In this document: piece by piece, positions 34,037-43,302 of the stretch | How positions within the stretch are numbered: position 1 is the first letter of the stretch | Layout of the letters: the number at the start of each line of letters is the position of its first letter | Assembly: GCA_023480735.1 (NCBI GenBank) | Contig: JAMCXB010000021.1 | Span: 1 to 45,809 of the forward strand | Direction: 5' to 3' | DNA length: 45,809 nucleotides | From: Bacteroidota bacterium | Lineage (GTDB): Bacteria > Bacteroidota > Ignavibacteria > Kryptoniales > JAKASW01 | Translations under genes and position numbers: made by a program | The notes under the pieces: generated by a model | Told to the model about the DNA's origin: nothing | Databases searched by the model: none | Seen by the model: only the letters and a program-made list of their open reading frames with translations

Positions 34037-34795
34037 ATGTTAGAGATTAAAGACCTGCATGCATCGGTAGAAGAAAAAGAAATTCTGAAGGGAATCGACC
34101 TTAAAGTAAACGCAGGCGAGGTGCACGCGATTATGGGACCGAACGGCTCCGGGAAGAGCACTCTCGCAAATGTCCTCGCCGGGCGGCCGGAGTATCGTGT
34201 CACTGGCGGAGAGGCTCTTTATGAAGGGAAAGACCTGCTGGCGATGGCACCCGAAACAAGGGCAAGAGAAGGCGTTTTCCTCGCTTTTCAATACCCCGTG
34301 GAGCTTCCGGGTGTCAACAATACGACTTTTCTCCGTACTGCTCTCAACGAGGGGCGCAAATACAGGGGTCAACCCGAGTTGAGCGCGGGAGCTTTTCTGG
34401 CGCTGCTCAAGAAGAAAATGCAACTCGTTGAGATGGCAGATACACTGTTAAGCCGCGCCGTGAACGAGGGCTTCTCCGGCGGCGAGAAGAAAAGGAACGA
34501 GATCCTGCAAATGGCCGTCCTCGAGCCCAGGCTGGCAATACTCGACGAGACCGATTCCGGCCTCGACATCGATGCGCTGCGTATAGTAGCGAACAGCGTA
34601 AACAAGCTGCGGTCCAAAGAAAATGCAATCATACTCGTCACCCACTATCAGCGCCTGCTCAACTATATCGTCCCCGATTTTGTTCACGTGTTGTACAACG
34701 GGAAGATCGTCAAATCAGGCGGTAAGGAGCTTGCACTGGAACTCGAAGAGAAGGGTTACGACTCGGTCAGACAGGAAGAGATAGCGGCAAAATAG
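34037..34795 (+). CDS. sufC: SufC ATPase
   Basis: 252 residues. ABC ATPase motifs: Walker [11 protein letters not shown]-loop [13 protein letters not shown], signature [14 protein letters not shown], Walker [20 protein letters not shown] and His switch [19 protein letters not shown] is diagnostic for SufC. It powers conformational change in SufBC2D. The start directly follows the small frame above, and sufD begins 14 bases after the stop. Confidence 0.97.
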   Translation: MLEIKDLHASVEEKEILKGIDLKVNAGEVHAIMGPNGSGKSTLANVLAGRPEYRVTGGEALYEGKDLLAMAPETRAREGVFLAFQYPVELPGVNNTTFLRTALNEGRKYRGQPELSAGAFLALLKKKMQLVEMADTLLSRAVNEGFSGGEKKRNEILQMAVLEPRLAILDETDSGLDIDALRIVANSVNKLRSKENAIILVTHYQRLLNYIVPDFVHVLYNGKIVKSGGKELALELEEKGYDSVRQEEIAAK

Positions 34796-34809
34796 GGAAT
34801 GATGGAATC

Positions 34810-36138
34810 ATGGCTGACACCTCTCAAATAAAAGGCTGGTATCTTTCGCTCTTCAAAGATTTTGAAAATCATTTGGACGGAGAAAAGTCATCATCTTTCC
34901 ACAAGGTCAGGAAGGAAGCGATAGGCAGATTCGCCGAGATCGATTTTCCCAACACGCACCAGGAGGACTGGCGGTTTACAGACATCAGCCCGATTCTGAG
35001 GCATACATTTTCCCGCGCCGACAAAAAGGCGGCCACTATTCCGACGAAAGATCAGATCTCCGGATTCCAATTCAACGGGATGAAAAGTCGCCTGCTCGTT
35101 TTCGTAAACGGGTCCTATTCCCCCGAGCTTTCCCTCCAACCTCCCCTACCGAAAGGAGCTGTTATCGGGAGTCTCACCGATGCCTTGAAGAATCCACACG
35201 ACATTGTGAGCGGACATATCTCCAACAATGCTTCGGCCGGAGAAAATGCGTTCACGGCCCTGAACCTGGCCTTTGCCGCAGACGGAGCGTTTGTTCATAT
35301 ACCTGACGGCGTGGAGATCGAAGAACCTTTACATCTTCTTTTTATTTCAACCGGGCCGGGCGAATTCATTTCACAACCCAGGAACATCATTATTGCAGGC
35401 AAGAACTCCCGGGTCAGGATTGTCGAGCATTATGTGAGCCTCGATGGAGGCACGTATTTCACAAATGCTGTGACAGAAATTCATGCGGGAGAGAACTCCA
35501 GCGTCAACGCTGTGAAGATTCAGTCCGAGAGTCTGAATTCATATCATATCGCGATGACCGAAGTTTCTCTCGACAGCAATGCAAACTACACATCCCATGG
35601 TCTTTCATTCGGCGCCAGCATCTACCGGCATGATCTGAATGTCGCATTGAACGGCGAAGGAAGCGACGCGACACTTGAAGGGCTGTATCTCCTCTCTGGA
35701 AACCAACTTTCCGACACGCACTCGATGATCGATCATGCTTCACCGCATTGCAGCAGCCAGGAACACTACAAGGGAATACTCGACGGAAAATCGCACGGCG
35801 TGTTTAATGGCAAGATAATGGTACGCAAAGGTGCACAGCAAACCAACTCGTACCAGGAAAACAGAAACATCATTCTTTCTAATGAAGCAAAGGTGGACAC
35901 GAAACCGCAATTGGAGATTTTTGCAGACGACGTGAAATGCTCGCACGGCGCGACGGTCGGGCAGCTTAACCGCGAATCCTTGTTTTACCTGAGGTCGCGG
36001 GGAATAAGTGAAGATCAGGCGAAGCTGATCCTAATCTATGCATTTGCCAGTGACGTTTTGAAAGACATCAAGGAAGAAGAAATACGAACCCAGTTGGAAA
36101 AAATGCTTTCAGAAAGATTTTTGGCTGCTGCGAGATGA
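34810..36138 (+). CDS. sufD: Fe-S cluster assembly protein SufD
   Basis: 442 residues. SufD layout: a helical N-terminal part (ENHLDGEKSSSFHKVRKEA, QEDWRFTDISPIL), a beta-helix (AFVHIPDGVEIEEPLHLLFI, SRVRIVEHYVSLDGGTYFTN) and a C-terminal helical end (GISEDQAKLILIYAFASDVL). KCSHGATVGQLNRESLFYLR carries the conserved His/Cys region at the SufB interface. It is SufB's partner in the SufBC2D complex. The 161 bases to the next gene hold no supported gene. No sufS, sufE or sufU lies in the window, so sulfur supply is encoded elsewhere. Confidence 0.95.
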   Translation: MADTSQIKGWYLSLFKDFENHLDGEKSSSFHKVRKEAIGRFAEIDFPNTHQEDWRFTDISPILRHTFSRADKKAATIPTKDQISGFQFNGMKSRLLVFVNGSYSPELSLQPPLPKGAVIGSLTDALKNPHDIVSGHISNNASAGENAFTALNLAFAADGAFVHIPDGVEIEEPLHLLFISTGPGEFISQPRNIIIAGKNSRVRIVEHYVSLDGGTYFTNAVTEIHAGENSSVNAVKIQSESLNSYHIAMTEVSLDSNANYTSHGLSFGASIYRHDLNVALNGEGSDATLEGLYLLSGNQLSDTHSMIDHASPHCSSQEHYKGILDGKSHGVFNGKIMVRKGAQQTNSYQENRNIILSNEAKVDTKPQLEIFADDVKCSHGATVGQLNRESLFYLRSRGISEDQAKLILIYAFASDVLKDIKEEEIRTQLEKMLSERFLAAAR

Positions 36139-36299
36139 TGCGAAACAAGATGATTCGAACAAACCGCAGTCCATTCAGTAGCAGCAAGCGTCGACGACAA
36201 TGAGGATACAAGAACGAATTGAGGTTTTCTCGCCATTATTCGCCCCGTCTAGCCGGGTACGTCGTCGGCTGTTGTCTATTCAAAACCTGAGAGGGTAAG

Positions 36300-36620
36300 A
36301 TGGAAGTGACGGACAAGAAGGTTATTGAAGATAAAGTAATAGACGCAATCAAGGAGTGCTACGACCCCGAAATTCCGGTCAACATCTGGGAGCTCGGTCT
36401 AATCTACGAAATAGACGTCGATGACGATCCCGTCGTTCACGTTAAAATGACGCTTACTGCGCCGGGCTGTCCGGCAGCGAGATCGCTGCCGATTGAAGTC
36501 CACGAAAGAGTGGCTCAGATACCGGAAATCAAAGACGTCCAGGTTGAAGTCGTTTGGGATCCGCCGTGGACGCCGGAAATGATGTCTCAGGAAGCGAAAC
36601 TAGAATTGGGGTTCATGTAA
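36300..36620 (+). CDS. sufT: SufT-like DUF59 protein
   Basis: 106 residues. The DUF59/MIP18 motif is complete: CYDPEIPVNIWELGLIYEID, VKMTLTAPGCPAA (with the reactive Cys) and VEVVWDPPWTPEMMSQEAK. Such proteins assist Fe-S cluster transfer or maturation when placed in suf clusters. It lies between sufD and the Rrf2 regulator on the same strand. PaaD-like function is less likely because no phenylacetate genes are present. Confidence 0.9.
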   Translation: MEVTDKKVIEDKVIDAIKECYDPEIPVNIWELGLIYEIDVDDDPVVHVKMTLTAPGCPAARSLPIEVHERVAQIPEIKDVQVEVVWDPPWTPEMMSQEAKLELGFM

Positions 36621-36669
36621 AAGGAGCCTCAAGGCACATGACGAAAAACAAGATGGTAGAATAGTAGCT

Positions 36670-37149
36670 ATGAAGATCAGTGCACAGGAAGAATACGGGA
36701 TGCGCTGTCTCTTGCGCATCGGAAGTTCAAATCTGCCCGATGGTCTGACGATACCCGACATAAGCCAGATGGAAGGTTTGACGCCTGCTAACGTTGCAAA
36801 GCTTTTGAGGATACTTCGAATGGGCGGTTTTATCGAGAGCGCCCGCGGCCGCTCCGGGGGATACAAGCTGGCGAAGCCCATAGACCAGATTGTGATAGGC
36901 GAGGTCCTCGCGGTGTTGGGGGGAAGGATCTACAACCCGACTTTCTGCGACTCACACACAGGCGTTAGTTCGGTCTGCAACCACATCATCGATTGTTCAA
37001 TGCGATCATTGTGGCGCGCGGTGCAAAATGCGGTCGATGTCGTCCTCAGCAGGATCACGCTGAAGGATATGCTCGGAAATGAGAAGGTGGTAACCGAACT
37101 TGTTACGGCGTTGAACGCATCGGTTGCGGAGAATCAAATAGTCAATTGA
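36670..37149 (+). CDS. Rrf2 family regulator, probably Fe-S-sensing
   Basis: 159 residues. Winged-helix Rrf2 domain: EYGMRCLLRI, TIPDISQMEGLTPANVAKLL, GFIESARGRSGGYKLAKP. Cys93, Cys103 and Cys109 lie in the loop where IscR-type proteins bind a cluster, but the spacing is C-x9-C-x5-C, wider than IscR's C-x5-C-x5-C. It probably represses or tunes the suf genes through the palindrome at 32414-32428 (inference). It begins 49 bases after sufT and is followed by a strong terminator. Confidence 0.9.
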   Translation: MKISAQEEYGMRCLLRIGSSNLPDGLTIPDISQMEGLTPANVAKLLRILRMGGFIESARGRSGGYKLAKPIDQIVIGEVLAVLGGRIYNPTFCDSHTGVSSVCNHIIDCSMRSLWRAVQNAVDVVLSRITLKDMLGNEKVVTELVTALNASVAENQIVN

Positions 37150-37153
37150 TACT

Positions 37154-37173
37154 AGGGGGCAGCGGTGCCCCCT
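37154..37173 (+). terminator. Terminator after the suf cluster
   Basis: AGGGGGCA (37154-37161), loop GCGG, TGCCCCCT (37166-37173): an 8-bp perfect GC-rich stem, then CTTGCTTCC. It starts 4 bases after the rrf2 stop and precedes the convergent RHH gene. Confidence 0.8.
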
Positions 37174-37214
37174 CTTGCTTCCATCAGTGGTACGGTCAGG
37201 CGTCGACCGGCAGA

Positions 37215-37427
37215 TTATTCCGGGGCTTTCACACTCCCGTCCTTCGCTTCGCTCGTGCTCTTCCCATCCGCACCAGGCTGCTTCGACCGACCGGACTTCC
37301 TGACGGCCTCCGTCAACAGGTATTCTACCTGAGCATTAACACTCCGTAGTTCGTCAGCCGCCCACTTCTCGAGCGTCGAGTAAAGGTCGTCGCTGATTCT
37401 CAGCAGGAATTTTTTCTTCTCCGCCAT
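37215..37427 (-). CDS. Small ribbon-helix-helix (Arc-like) protein
   Basis: 70 residues. The N-terminal ~45 residues fit an RHH DNA-binding fold: [20 protein letters not shown] (strand plus helix), then [19 protein letters not shown] (second helix). The tail is polar and Lys/Ser-rich. It starts 4 bases after the SPFH gene, so both are read from one transcript. An Arc-like protein beside an SPFH gene is a combination I recall from other genomes; it may autoregulate the pair. Confidence 0.7.
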   Translation of the reverse strand: MAEKKKFLLRISDDLYSTLEKWAADELRSVNAQVEYLLTEAVRKSGRSKQPGADGKSTSEAKDGSVKAPE

Positions 37428-37431
37428 GATC

Positions 37432-38310
37432 TCAGGTATAGAGCGAGCCGGTGTTTATCACCGGGCTGACTTCCTGCTCGGAGACCAGCGCCACGAGAAG
37501 GTTGTTGACCATGGTCGCCTTCTTCTCTTCGTCCAGATCAATCACCTTCTGCTCTTCCAGCATCTTGATTGCCATGTCAACCATCCCGACGGCACCTTCC
37601 ACAATCTTCTGTCTGGCGGCGATTACAGCTTGAGCCTGCTGGCGCCTTAACATTGCCTGGGCTATCTCCGGTGCGTATGCGAGATGATTGATACGGGCTT
37701 CCATGACCTCGACGCCCGCAACCTGAAGTCTCGTCTGAACCTCCTGCCGAAGCTTATCAGCGATCTCGTCCGGACTGCCGCGAAGCGATGTACCAACTTC
37801 ATCGTGAGAGTCATAAGGATACGCCATGGCCAGCGCCCTGATAGCCGTCTCGCTTTGAATGGCAACGAAGGTTTCGTAACTCTCGACATCGAACAGCGCC
37901 TTCGCGGAATCGATAACGCGCCATACGACTACAGCAGCTATCTCGATCGGATTTCCCTGTGAGTCGTTTACCTTCAGCTTGTCGCTGTTGAAGTTGCGGA
38001 TCCTCAGCAGGACATGTTTCTTGACGGTAAAGGGATTCGACCACCAGAAGCCGGGCTTCCTCAGGCTCCCGACGTAGGTGCCGAAAAATACCAGCACCCT
38101 GGCTTCGTTCGGTTGGACGACGAAGAAGCCGCTGATGGCAAGTGAGAAGAGGAGCAGACAGAGTATGCCGATTATGATTTCGGTGCCTCTTTCGACATCG
38201 TGCGCATAGAACACGATTAGATAGACAAAAAGGGCGAGCAAAACCAGCTCGACCAGAAACATCAGAAACCCGCTTACATGCAAGGTTTCCCTCTCAGAGA
38301 TTTGATTCAT
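37432..38310 (-). CDS. SPFH/Band 7 membrane protein
   Basis: 292 residues from ATG 38310, which has GGAGG 6 bases upstream; a GTG one codon earlier is the alternative. Two N-terminal membrane segments ([20 protein letters not shown] and [18 protein letters not shown]) are followed by the Band 7 core: [61 protein letters not shown] coiled coil with [20 protein letters not shown] follows. Stomatin/HflK-like proteins form membrane scaffolds. No NfeD or protease gene is adjacent. Confidence 0.9.
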   Translation of the reverse strand: MNQISERETLHVSGFLMFLVELVLLALFVYLIVFYAHDVERGTEIIIGILCLLLFSLAISGFFVVQPNEARVLVFFGTYVGSLRKPGFWWSNPFTVKKHVLLRIRNFNSDKLKVNDSQGNPIEIAAVVVWRVIDSAKALFDVESYETFVAIQSETAIRALAMAYPYDSHDEVGTSLRGSPDEIADKLRQEVQTRLQVAGVEVMEARINHLAYAPEIAQAMLRRQQAQAVIAARQKIVEGAVGMVDMAIKMLEEQKVIDLDEEKKATMVNNLLVALVSEQEVSPVINTGSLYT

Positions 38311-38429
38311 CACAATCCTCCGTGTGTTATCATAACGATATCATCCCAATATCACAAAGTCAAGCCAATTCGTGAAAGGATATGAAAACTTGAGGAAAAC
38401 AACGGAATTGAAGTTGCCCGGAAGGTGGT

Positions 38430-39407
38430 CTACAGGAAACGTTCAGTGAAGAGTCCAACGATACGCGGGGTTACATCGCAAATCGAACCCAGCCTTCCCT
38501 TAAAGAATCCGGCATGTTCGCCTGCAACGGCTGTGAGTGAAGGGTTGAGTGTGTGTGTCTTCACCGAGAGGTCTTCGACATTTCCATGATCGCTGGAGAT
38601 GAGCAAGGTAAGGTTCTCCATCCCGTCACTCGTCACTCCGCCCAACAACTCGTCAAAATTCTTCAGTACGATTTCCGTCAGAGTCTTGTTTCTGTCGTGT
38701 CCCGCCTTGTCGGTCAGGAAATATTCGAACATAGTGAAATCGTGCTTCTGCGCGATGCTCTTCAACCTCTTCCCCGCATCGAAGGGACTCAGTGGCTCGA
38801 TATCCGAGTAGCCAAGCTCCGACCTCCACCTCTCCGCCGTAATGTCGGCGGAAATTCCGTCGCCATTCCTCATGGAGTCGGCATTGCAGAGGGGTATCCC
38901 GGTCATCATACAGGACATCGTAGTCACGCTCAGTTTCCGGTGGCCGCTTTCGACATACTCGAAGAACTGCTTCGGAAATGCGTTCGCAAAGTGGACATCC
39001 GCACCGAGCGTCTTCAATACCCTGAAAATGTTCTTCTCTTCCAGCAAGGGTTTTATTTGAGAATGGGGATATGGCCCGAAGTGCGCTCCGATGACCCGTG
39101 CGGCATTGACCCCCGTAAAAAGAGAAGTCTGTCCGGTTCCACTCTGAGGCAGCCCCTCCACGCCGAGCAAAGCGTCGCTTGGCTGCACGGACGAGGAGCC
39201 GTTGTCCAACACGCTGTGCTCGGTATACGGAATGCCCCCGAAAATTTTCCGGAAGTGTGGCAGGTCGATGGAGAAGAACGGGTTTATGTCAGGATCACCC
39301 TTGCCAATTCCGACCCCGTCCAGGAAAAGGAACAGAAAGTGACTTCTCCGCCGTCTCACCGGATCAACACTGTGTGGATTGCCCCCATGCGTCGAGCTCC
39401 TAGACAA
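38430..39407 (-). CDS. Metalloenzyme of the alkaline phosphatase / phosphopentomutase superfamily
   Basis: Up to 325 residues; the TTG at 39407 gives the maximum length, and GTG 39359 may be the real start because the fold begins at HFLFLFLDGVGIG. Metal-binding motifs: FLDGVGIGKGDPDINPF (first Asp), LPQSGTGQTSLFTGVNA (nucleophile region with S-G-T-G-Q-T), EYFLTDKAGHDRN (D and H) and ISSDHGNVEDLSVKTHT (DHG). This matches the metalloenzyme family of phosphoglycerate mutase-like and phosphopentomutase-like proteins. The substrate is not evident. It is last in the minus-strand run beginning at nadK. Confidence 0.8.
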   Translation of the reverse strand: MSRSSTHGGNPHSVDPVRRRRSHFLFLFLDGVGIGKGDPDINPFFSIDLPHFRKIFGGIPYTEHSVLDNGSSSVQPSDALLGVEGLPQSGTGQTSLFTGVNAARVIGAHFGPYPHSQIKPLLEEKNIFRVLKTLGADVHFANAFPKQFFEYVESGHRKLSVTTMSCMMTGIPLCNADSMRNGDGISADITAERWRSELGYSDIEPLSPFDAGKRLKSIAQKHDFTMFEYFLTDKAGHDRNKTLTEIVLKNFDELLGGVTSDGMENLTLLISSDHGNVEDLSVKTHTLNPSLTAVAGEHAGFFKGRLGSICDVTPRIVGLFTERFL

Positions 39408-39488
39408 CGCCGCACCAAGACGTGCAATAACACTTAATCAGGCTGGAAATACTCCGGCAGCCCGGTCGGCTCTTTGAATTCCCACCGC

Positions 39489-40205
39489 TCATTCGCTTTT
39501 GACCTGCTTGACCAGGAAGTCACGCCACTCTCTTTCCACCTGGCTGCCATGCATATGAAAGAGATTCTTCACGGCGGTATCGAAACTGGTTTCTTTTCTG
39601 AATTCCTTCAAGAGTTTTATGAAGGCCCCGACCCCAAACTTCAAATCGAAGAATTTTCCGGTATTCCCGAGGTAGAAACATAGGTCCGTAAGATTATCGG
39701 CAGAGGAAGCCTCTTGAATTTTTTCGTCCAAATCCGAAAAATATTTCACCGATTCAACCGGCGGCGGCGTGCACTCTCTGTATTCCCCGCTCTCGTAAAC
39801 TGCAACGGAATAAATAAGCCATCGGGGTGCACCGTTAGTACGGAGTCGCTCTAAAATGCCGTGAATTATTCCGGCGTCAAGCGCCGATCTGAAATCCGGG
39901 TCGCCCAGTTTACCGCGAGCTATTATATACAATTCCCCGTCTCTCCACAGAGGGGAGAAGCTCGAATCGGCACTGGTTAAGTCTGAGAAATCGTAGGGGT
40001 CGTGGCACAGTCTCACTTTGAGCTTACCGCGGACTTCGACGCCGAATTTTTCCGCCTCGATGGAATAGATGTTACTGAGAACAGAGAGATAGGACTGTGC
40101 CGTTGATTTATCGACACTCACCGGATTGTAGATGACCAGGTGTGCATCGGACACATAGTGTACCGGCATCTGGAACATCGCAAAGAGCAACAGCAGTTTA
40201 ATCAT
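39489..40205 (-). CDS. Secreted protein resembling peptidase MA, active site missing
   Basis: 238 residues from ATG 40205, which overlaps the dtd stop; a TTG at 40220 is less likely. A signal-like helix (MIKLLLLFAMFQMPV) begins the protein. The layout resembles gluzincin peptidase MA domains: a helix ALDAGIIHGILERL in place of HExxH, then APRWLIYSVAVYESGEY (like W-L-x-E-G-x-A-x-Y), and a C-terminal FIKLLKEFRKETSFDTAVKN...EREWRDFL. The motif helix has only one His and no catalytic Glu next to it, so it is probably not an active peptidase. This family assignment is inferred from pattern alone. Confidence 0.5.
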   Translation of the reverse strand: MIKLLLLFAMFQMPVHYVSDAHLVIYNPVSVDKSTAQSYLSVLSNIYSIEAEKFGVEVRGKLKVRLCHDPYDFSDLTSADSSFSPLWRDGELYIIARGKLGDPDFRSALDAGIIHGILERLRTNGAPRWLIYSVAVYESGEYRECTPPPVESVKYFSDLDEKIQEASSADNLTDLCFYLGNTGKFFDLKFGVGAFIKLLKEFRKETSFDTAVKNLFHMHGSQVEREWRDFLVKQVKSE

Positions 40206-40653
40206 GTTCTCTCGTGTCAATTATGATTGTCACCGGGCCGTCATTCACCAGCTCAACATCCATCATCTCTCTAAAAACGCCCGTGGCTATTTTTCCTTTT
40301 TCGAGGCTCCTTCCAAGCCGTTCGACAAAGTAGCGGTATAGCTTCTCGGCAGATTCGGGTTTTGCTGCCTGCATGTAATTAGGCCGGTTTCCCTTGCGCG
40401 CGTCTCCATACAGCGTGAATTGGGAGACGACCAAAGCAGAGCCTCCGACGTCCTTTACAGACAGATTCATCTTTCCGTTCTCATCGTCAAATATGCGGAG
40501 AGCCGCGCATTTGTCGGCCAGGAAATCCGCATCGCTTTCATGGTCCTCTTCGTGAACGCCGAGCAATATCAGAATCCCGGTGCCGATTTCACTGTTCAGT
40601 TTCCCTCCGATTCTGACGGAGCTCCGCTTCACGCGCTGAACAACAGCCTTCAT
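40198..40653 (-). CDS. dtd: D-aminoacyl-tRNA deacylase
   Basis: 151 residues. Diagnostic DTD motifs: MKAVVQRVKRSSVRIGG, LLGVHEEDHESDADFLADKC, SALVVSQFTLYGDARKGNRP (the SQFT active-site block) and VELVNDGPVTIIID (the GP motif cross-subunit site). It releases D-amino acids and misattached glycine from tRNA in the cytoplasm. The start overlaps the prmC stop by ATGA, so it is translationally coupled to prmC. Confidence 0.96.
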   Translation of the reverse strand: MKAVVQRVKRSSVRIGGKLNSEIGTGILILLGVHEEDHESDADFLADKCAALRIFDDENGKMNLSVKDVGGSALVVSQFTLYGDARKGNRPNYMQAAKPESAEKLYRYFVERLGRSLEKGKIATGVFREMMDVELVNDGPVTIIIDTREHD

Positions 40654-41540
40654 CTAAAGAACCGCGCTCTTACTACTCTGTCAATGCCCGAAAGGTCCTT
40701 CTTCACAGCGGTCTCACATCCGCCGTGATCGAGAAACAGTTCCTCCACATGTTTCGCCTGTCCGAAACCTGTCTCGACGAAGACCCATCCGCCGTCGCGC
40801 AAAAGCATTGGTGCTATCTCGGTTAGTTTCCTGAAGAACGTCTGGCCGTCAGAGCCGTCAGTCACAGCGGTGGCCGGTTCGAATTGCCTTATCTCCGGCG
40901 CCAGTGACGAAAAATCAGAGTCCGAAACATACGGCGGGTTAGAGACGATTATGTCAAATGCCTTCTCAAAGATGTTTCTGTCCAGCCTGAAAATATCGGC
41001 CTTCTCGAACGTGATTTTCTTGTCCGGCACCGCGGCCTCGGCATTCTCACGCGCGAGTTCGAGCGCATTTTCGCTTTGATCTATAGCCGCGACGACAGAG
41101 TTCTTTACGAACTTTGCGACCGCGATAGCTATGCATCCTGACCCGGTGCCGACGTCAAGGACGCGAATCTCGTCTTTCTGGGAAAGAAAAGACCTGCAAT
41201 GTCCGATCACGCTCTCCGCGAGGATCTCAGTTTCAGGCCGTGGTATAAGGGCCCGCCGGTCGATTTTCAGTTCGATGGAATAGAAATTCGTCTTTCCGAG
41301 GATGTACTGGACCGGTTCGTGAGCCAACCGCCTTTTCAGAAGGACCTTGAATTTCTCCAGCTCGCCTTTTTTCAAAGGCTGGTCGTGTTTTACATAGAGG
41401 TCAAACCGCTTTGTGTCCAGCGCCGCGGCAAGAAGAAGCTCCGTCGTCAGCCGCGCTTCATCGAAGCCTTTTTCCGAGAGATAGGTCGTCCCCCATTTAA
41501 TTATGTCTAAGACTGTCCAGGTTTTTTCTTTAACAGGCAT
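40650..41540 (-). CDS. prmC: Release factor glutamine N5-methyltransferase
   Basis: 296 residues. An N-terminal helical domain (WGTTYLSEKGFDEARLTTEL, RLAHEPVQYILGKTNF) precedes a Rossmann methyltransferase. It has ALIPRPETEIL, SAM motif VLDVGTGSGCIAIAVAKF and the catalytic IIVSNPPYV. This is diagnostic for PrmC/HemK, which methylates the GGQ glutamine of release factors. It is coupled to dtd by a 4-base overlap. Confidence 0.95.
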   Translation of the reverse strand: MPVKEKTWTVLDIIKWGTTYLSEKGFDEARLTTELLLAAALDTKRFDLYVKHDQPLKKGELEKFKVLLKRRLAHEPVQYILGKTNFYSIELKIDRRALIPRPETEILAESVIGHCRSFLSQKDEIRVLDVGTGSGCIAIAVAKFVKNSVVAAIDQSENALELARENAEAAVPDKKITFEKADIFRLDRNIFEKAFDIIVSNPPYVSDSDFSSLAPEIRQFEPATAVTDGSDGQTFFRKLTEIAPMLLRDGGWVFVETGFGQAKHVEELFLDHGGCETAVKKDLSGIDRVVRARFFR

Positions 41541-41617
41541 TCAAGTTTAGATTTTATCCATAAACGAATTGAGAAGGCGTAAAGTGCCCGGTGTAATTGT
41601 GCTCCGCAACGACTTCG

Positions 41618-42115
41618 TCATTTCATACCAGCCTTCATGATATCAACGATGTTTTCCCCTATGTCCCCCTTCGGTTCCTCGACAATTCTTCCTATCTCCG
41701 TTCCATTATGATAAAAAATAAATGTTGGAACACGTTTGACATTCAGGCCGCGGGTCAACTCATCCCTCCAGCCGGGCGATTCCGGTACGGCGATGAAACC
41801 GATCCTGTGTGCCAGTGCCGTTCTGCTCATTATGCTGAGGAACATCGGAACCCACATGTGGCTGTCCGGGCACCATGATCCGAACACAACGGAGACGGAG
41901 TCACCGGAACTCAGAGAATCAATTTGGTGAATCAAGCCCGCGGCTGGATTATACAGAGAATAGTTGTTCTTGAACCATGAAGAATCCTGGAATGCCGACA
42001 GCTCTACCGGGCCGATCAGGACGCGCTGATGCGAAATTGAATCTACTGCAACATTCTGGGCCTTCGCCCGGGAGCTCAATAACGCTAGAGCCAAAAGCAA
42101 AAACGACAGTCTCAT
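41618..42115 (-). CDS. Secreted thioredoxin-fold protein with CPDS motif
   Basis: 165 residues. A signal peptide (MRLSFLLLALALLSSRAKA|Q) is followed by a thioredoxin fold. The active-site region is VVFGSWCPDSHMWVPMF, and the cis-Pro loop is VKRVPTFIFYHNGTEIGRIV. The motif is C-P-D-S, so only one Cys remains in place of CxxC, which suggests a monothiol reductase or a non-catalytic role. It acts in the periplasm. Its start overlaps the nadK stop by ATGA. Confidence 0.8.
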   Translation of the reverse strand: MRLSFLLLALALLSSRAKAQNVAVDSISHQRVLIGPVELSAFQDSSWFKNNYSLYNPAAGLIHQIDSLSSGDSVSVVFGSWCPDSHMWVPMFLSIMSRTALAHRIGFIAVPESPGWRDELTRGLNVKRVPTFIFYHNGTEIGRIVEEPKGDIGENIVDIMKAGMK

Positions 42116-43053
42116 TCCTTCTCCCTTCCAGTTATGGATTCTTCGGACGATCTAATATCGACGCCCCACATCAGCTTCGATCTTAACAAGCTAAAAAATC
42201 CGTTCGTGTTTTTTCTCAAGAGTGTGATCCTGTGCGGAGCGAGCGAAACGCCGAATTCCGCCGGAGGCGCCTGGACCTTCGAAACCTGACCGTCGGCCGC
42301 CAACATAACATGCTTATATGCTGAACGCACAACGATGCGAATTTCCGAGCTGTCGGGTACGATGACTGGACGTGCCGAAAGTGTATGAGGCGATATCGGA
42401 CTAATCGCGATGACCCGGCTCTCGGTCGAAATAATCGGTCCGCCTGTCGACAGGCAGTACCCTGTCGAACCCGTCGGAGTACTTATTACGATTCCGTCCG
42501 CGCGATAAGTAATGAGATATTCGGAATCCACATACGTCTCGAGATCGATCATGCGGGGTGAGCCGGCCTTGTCGATCACGACATCGTTCAGTGCAAAGAC
42601 CGAAGATGCCTCCTTTCCCTGGCCAAACGAAGCTCTCAAGACTGTTCTATGCTCGAGACTGAATTCTCCCTTCAGGAGTCCGTCGATGCTGTTTCTGAGT
42701 TCATCGAAATTCAATTCGGCGAGAAAACCCAGTTTGCCGAGGTTGACGCCGAGGATTGGTTTGCCCAGATCGCCTACAATTTTCGCCGTCCGCAGGATTG
42801 TGCCGTCGCCGCCGAGCGAAACTATCACATCAGAAATTCTTGGAACTTCGGAGGAGGAGACTGATGCCTCCCCGGCATCAAATCCGCACCTGGTTCTCAT
42901 CTGCTCCGAAATCTCCCTTTGAATCGCGAAATTTATCCCGCGCTCCTGAAGAATCTTGATTAGTTCGAACGCGGTCTCGCATGCGGAGGTCTTGTCGACG
43001 TTGCCGAGAATTCCGATGGAAAAATTCTTAGGCGGTGTAAATTTCTTTTTCAT
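42112..43053 (-). CDS. nadK: NAD kinase
   Basis: About 313 residues from ATG 43053 (MKKKFTPPKNFSIGILGN). The frame extends 14 codons further up without a ribosome site; no strong site precedes either start. Motifs: VIVSLGGDGTILRTAK (GGDGT), GVNLGKLGFLAEL, a NDVVIDK block and GIVISTPTGSTGYCLSTGGP. These are all diagnostic of the ATP-NAD kinase family, which makes NADP in the cytoplasm. The upstream 249-base gap shows no gene. Confidence 0.95.
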   Translation of the reverse strand: MKKKFTPPKNFSIGILGNVDKTSACETAFELIKILQERGINFAIQREISEQMRTRCGFDAGEASVSSSEVPRISDVIVSLGGDGTILRTAKIVGDLGKPILGVNLGKLGFLAELNFDELRNSIDGLLKGEFSLEHRTVLRASFGQGKEASSVFALNDVVIDKAGSPRMIDLETYVDSEYLITYRADGIVISTPTGSTGYCLSTGGPIISTESRVIAISPISPHTLSARPVIVPDSSEIRIVVRSAYKHVMLAADGQVSKVQAPPAEFGVSLAPHRITLLRKNTNGFFSLLRSKLMWGVDIRSSEESITGREKE

Positions 43054-43302
43054 CACAGGCACAAGGTTTATCCTAGTTGAGTTTATGGTAAACATGGTAA
43101 AATTTCAATTGCGGAAAGAATTCGGACACCAGGGGGAAACAGCCTATTCTTCCCACTGTCACAGATCAATTCTCCGATGCTATGTGCACATCAGATCCGT
43201 GTGTTTGCTCCCGGCCGGAATCTTAAGAAGCAGGCACTCCGGACCGGCTAACCCTTGCCGCGGGGTACCCTCGTACACCGAAAGCAAACGAAGGAGAAGA
43301 TT

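Noticed and set aside
38553-39437. Long plus-strand open frame of 294 codons
   Set aside because: It is antisense to the phosphomutase-like metalloenzyme, whose motifs are clear; no ribosome site or family match.
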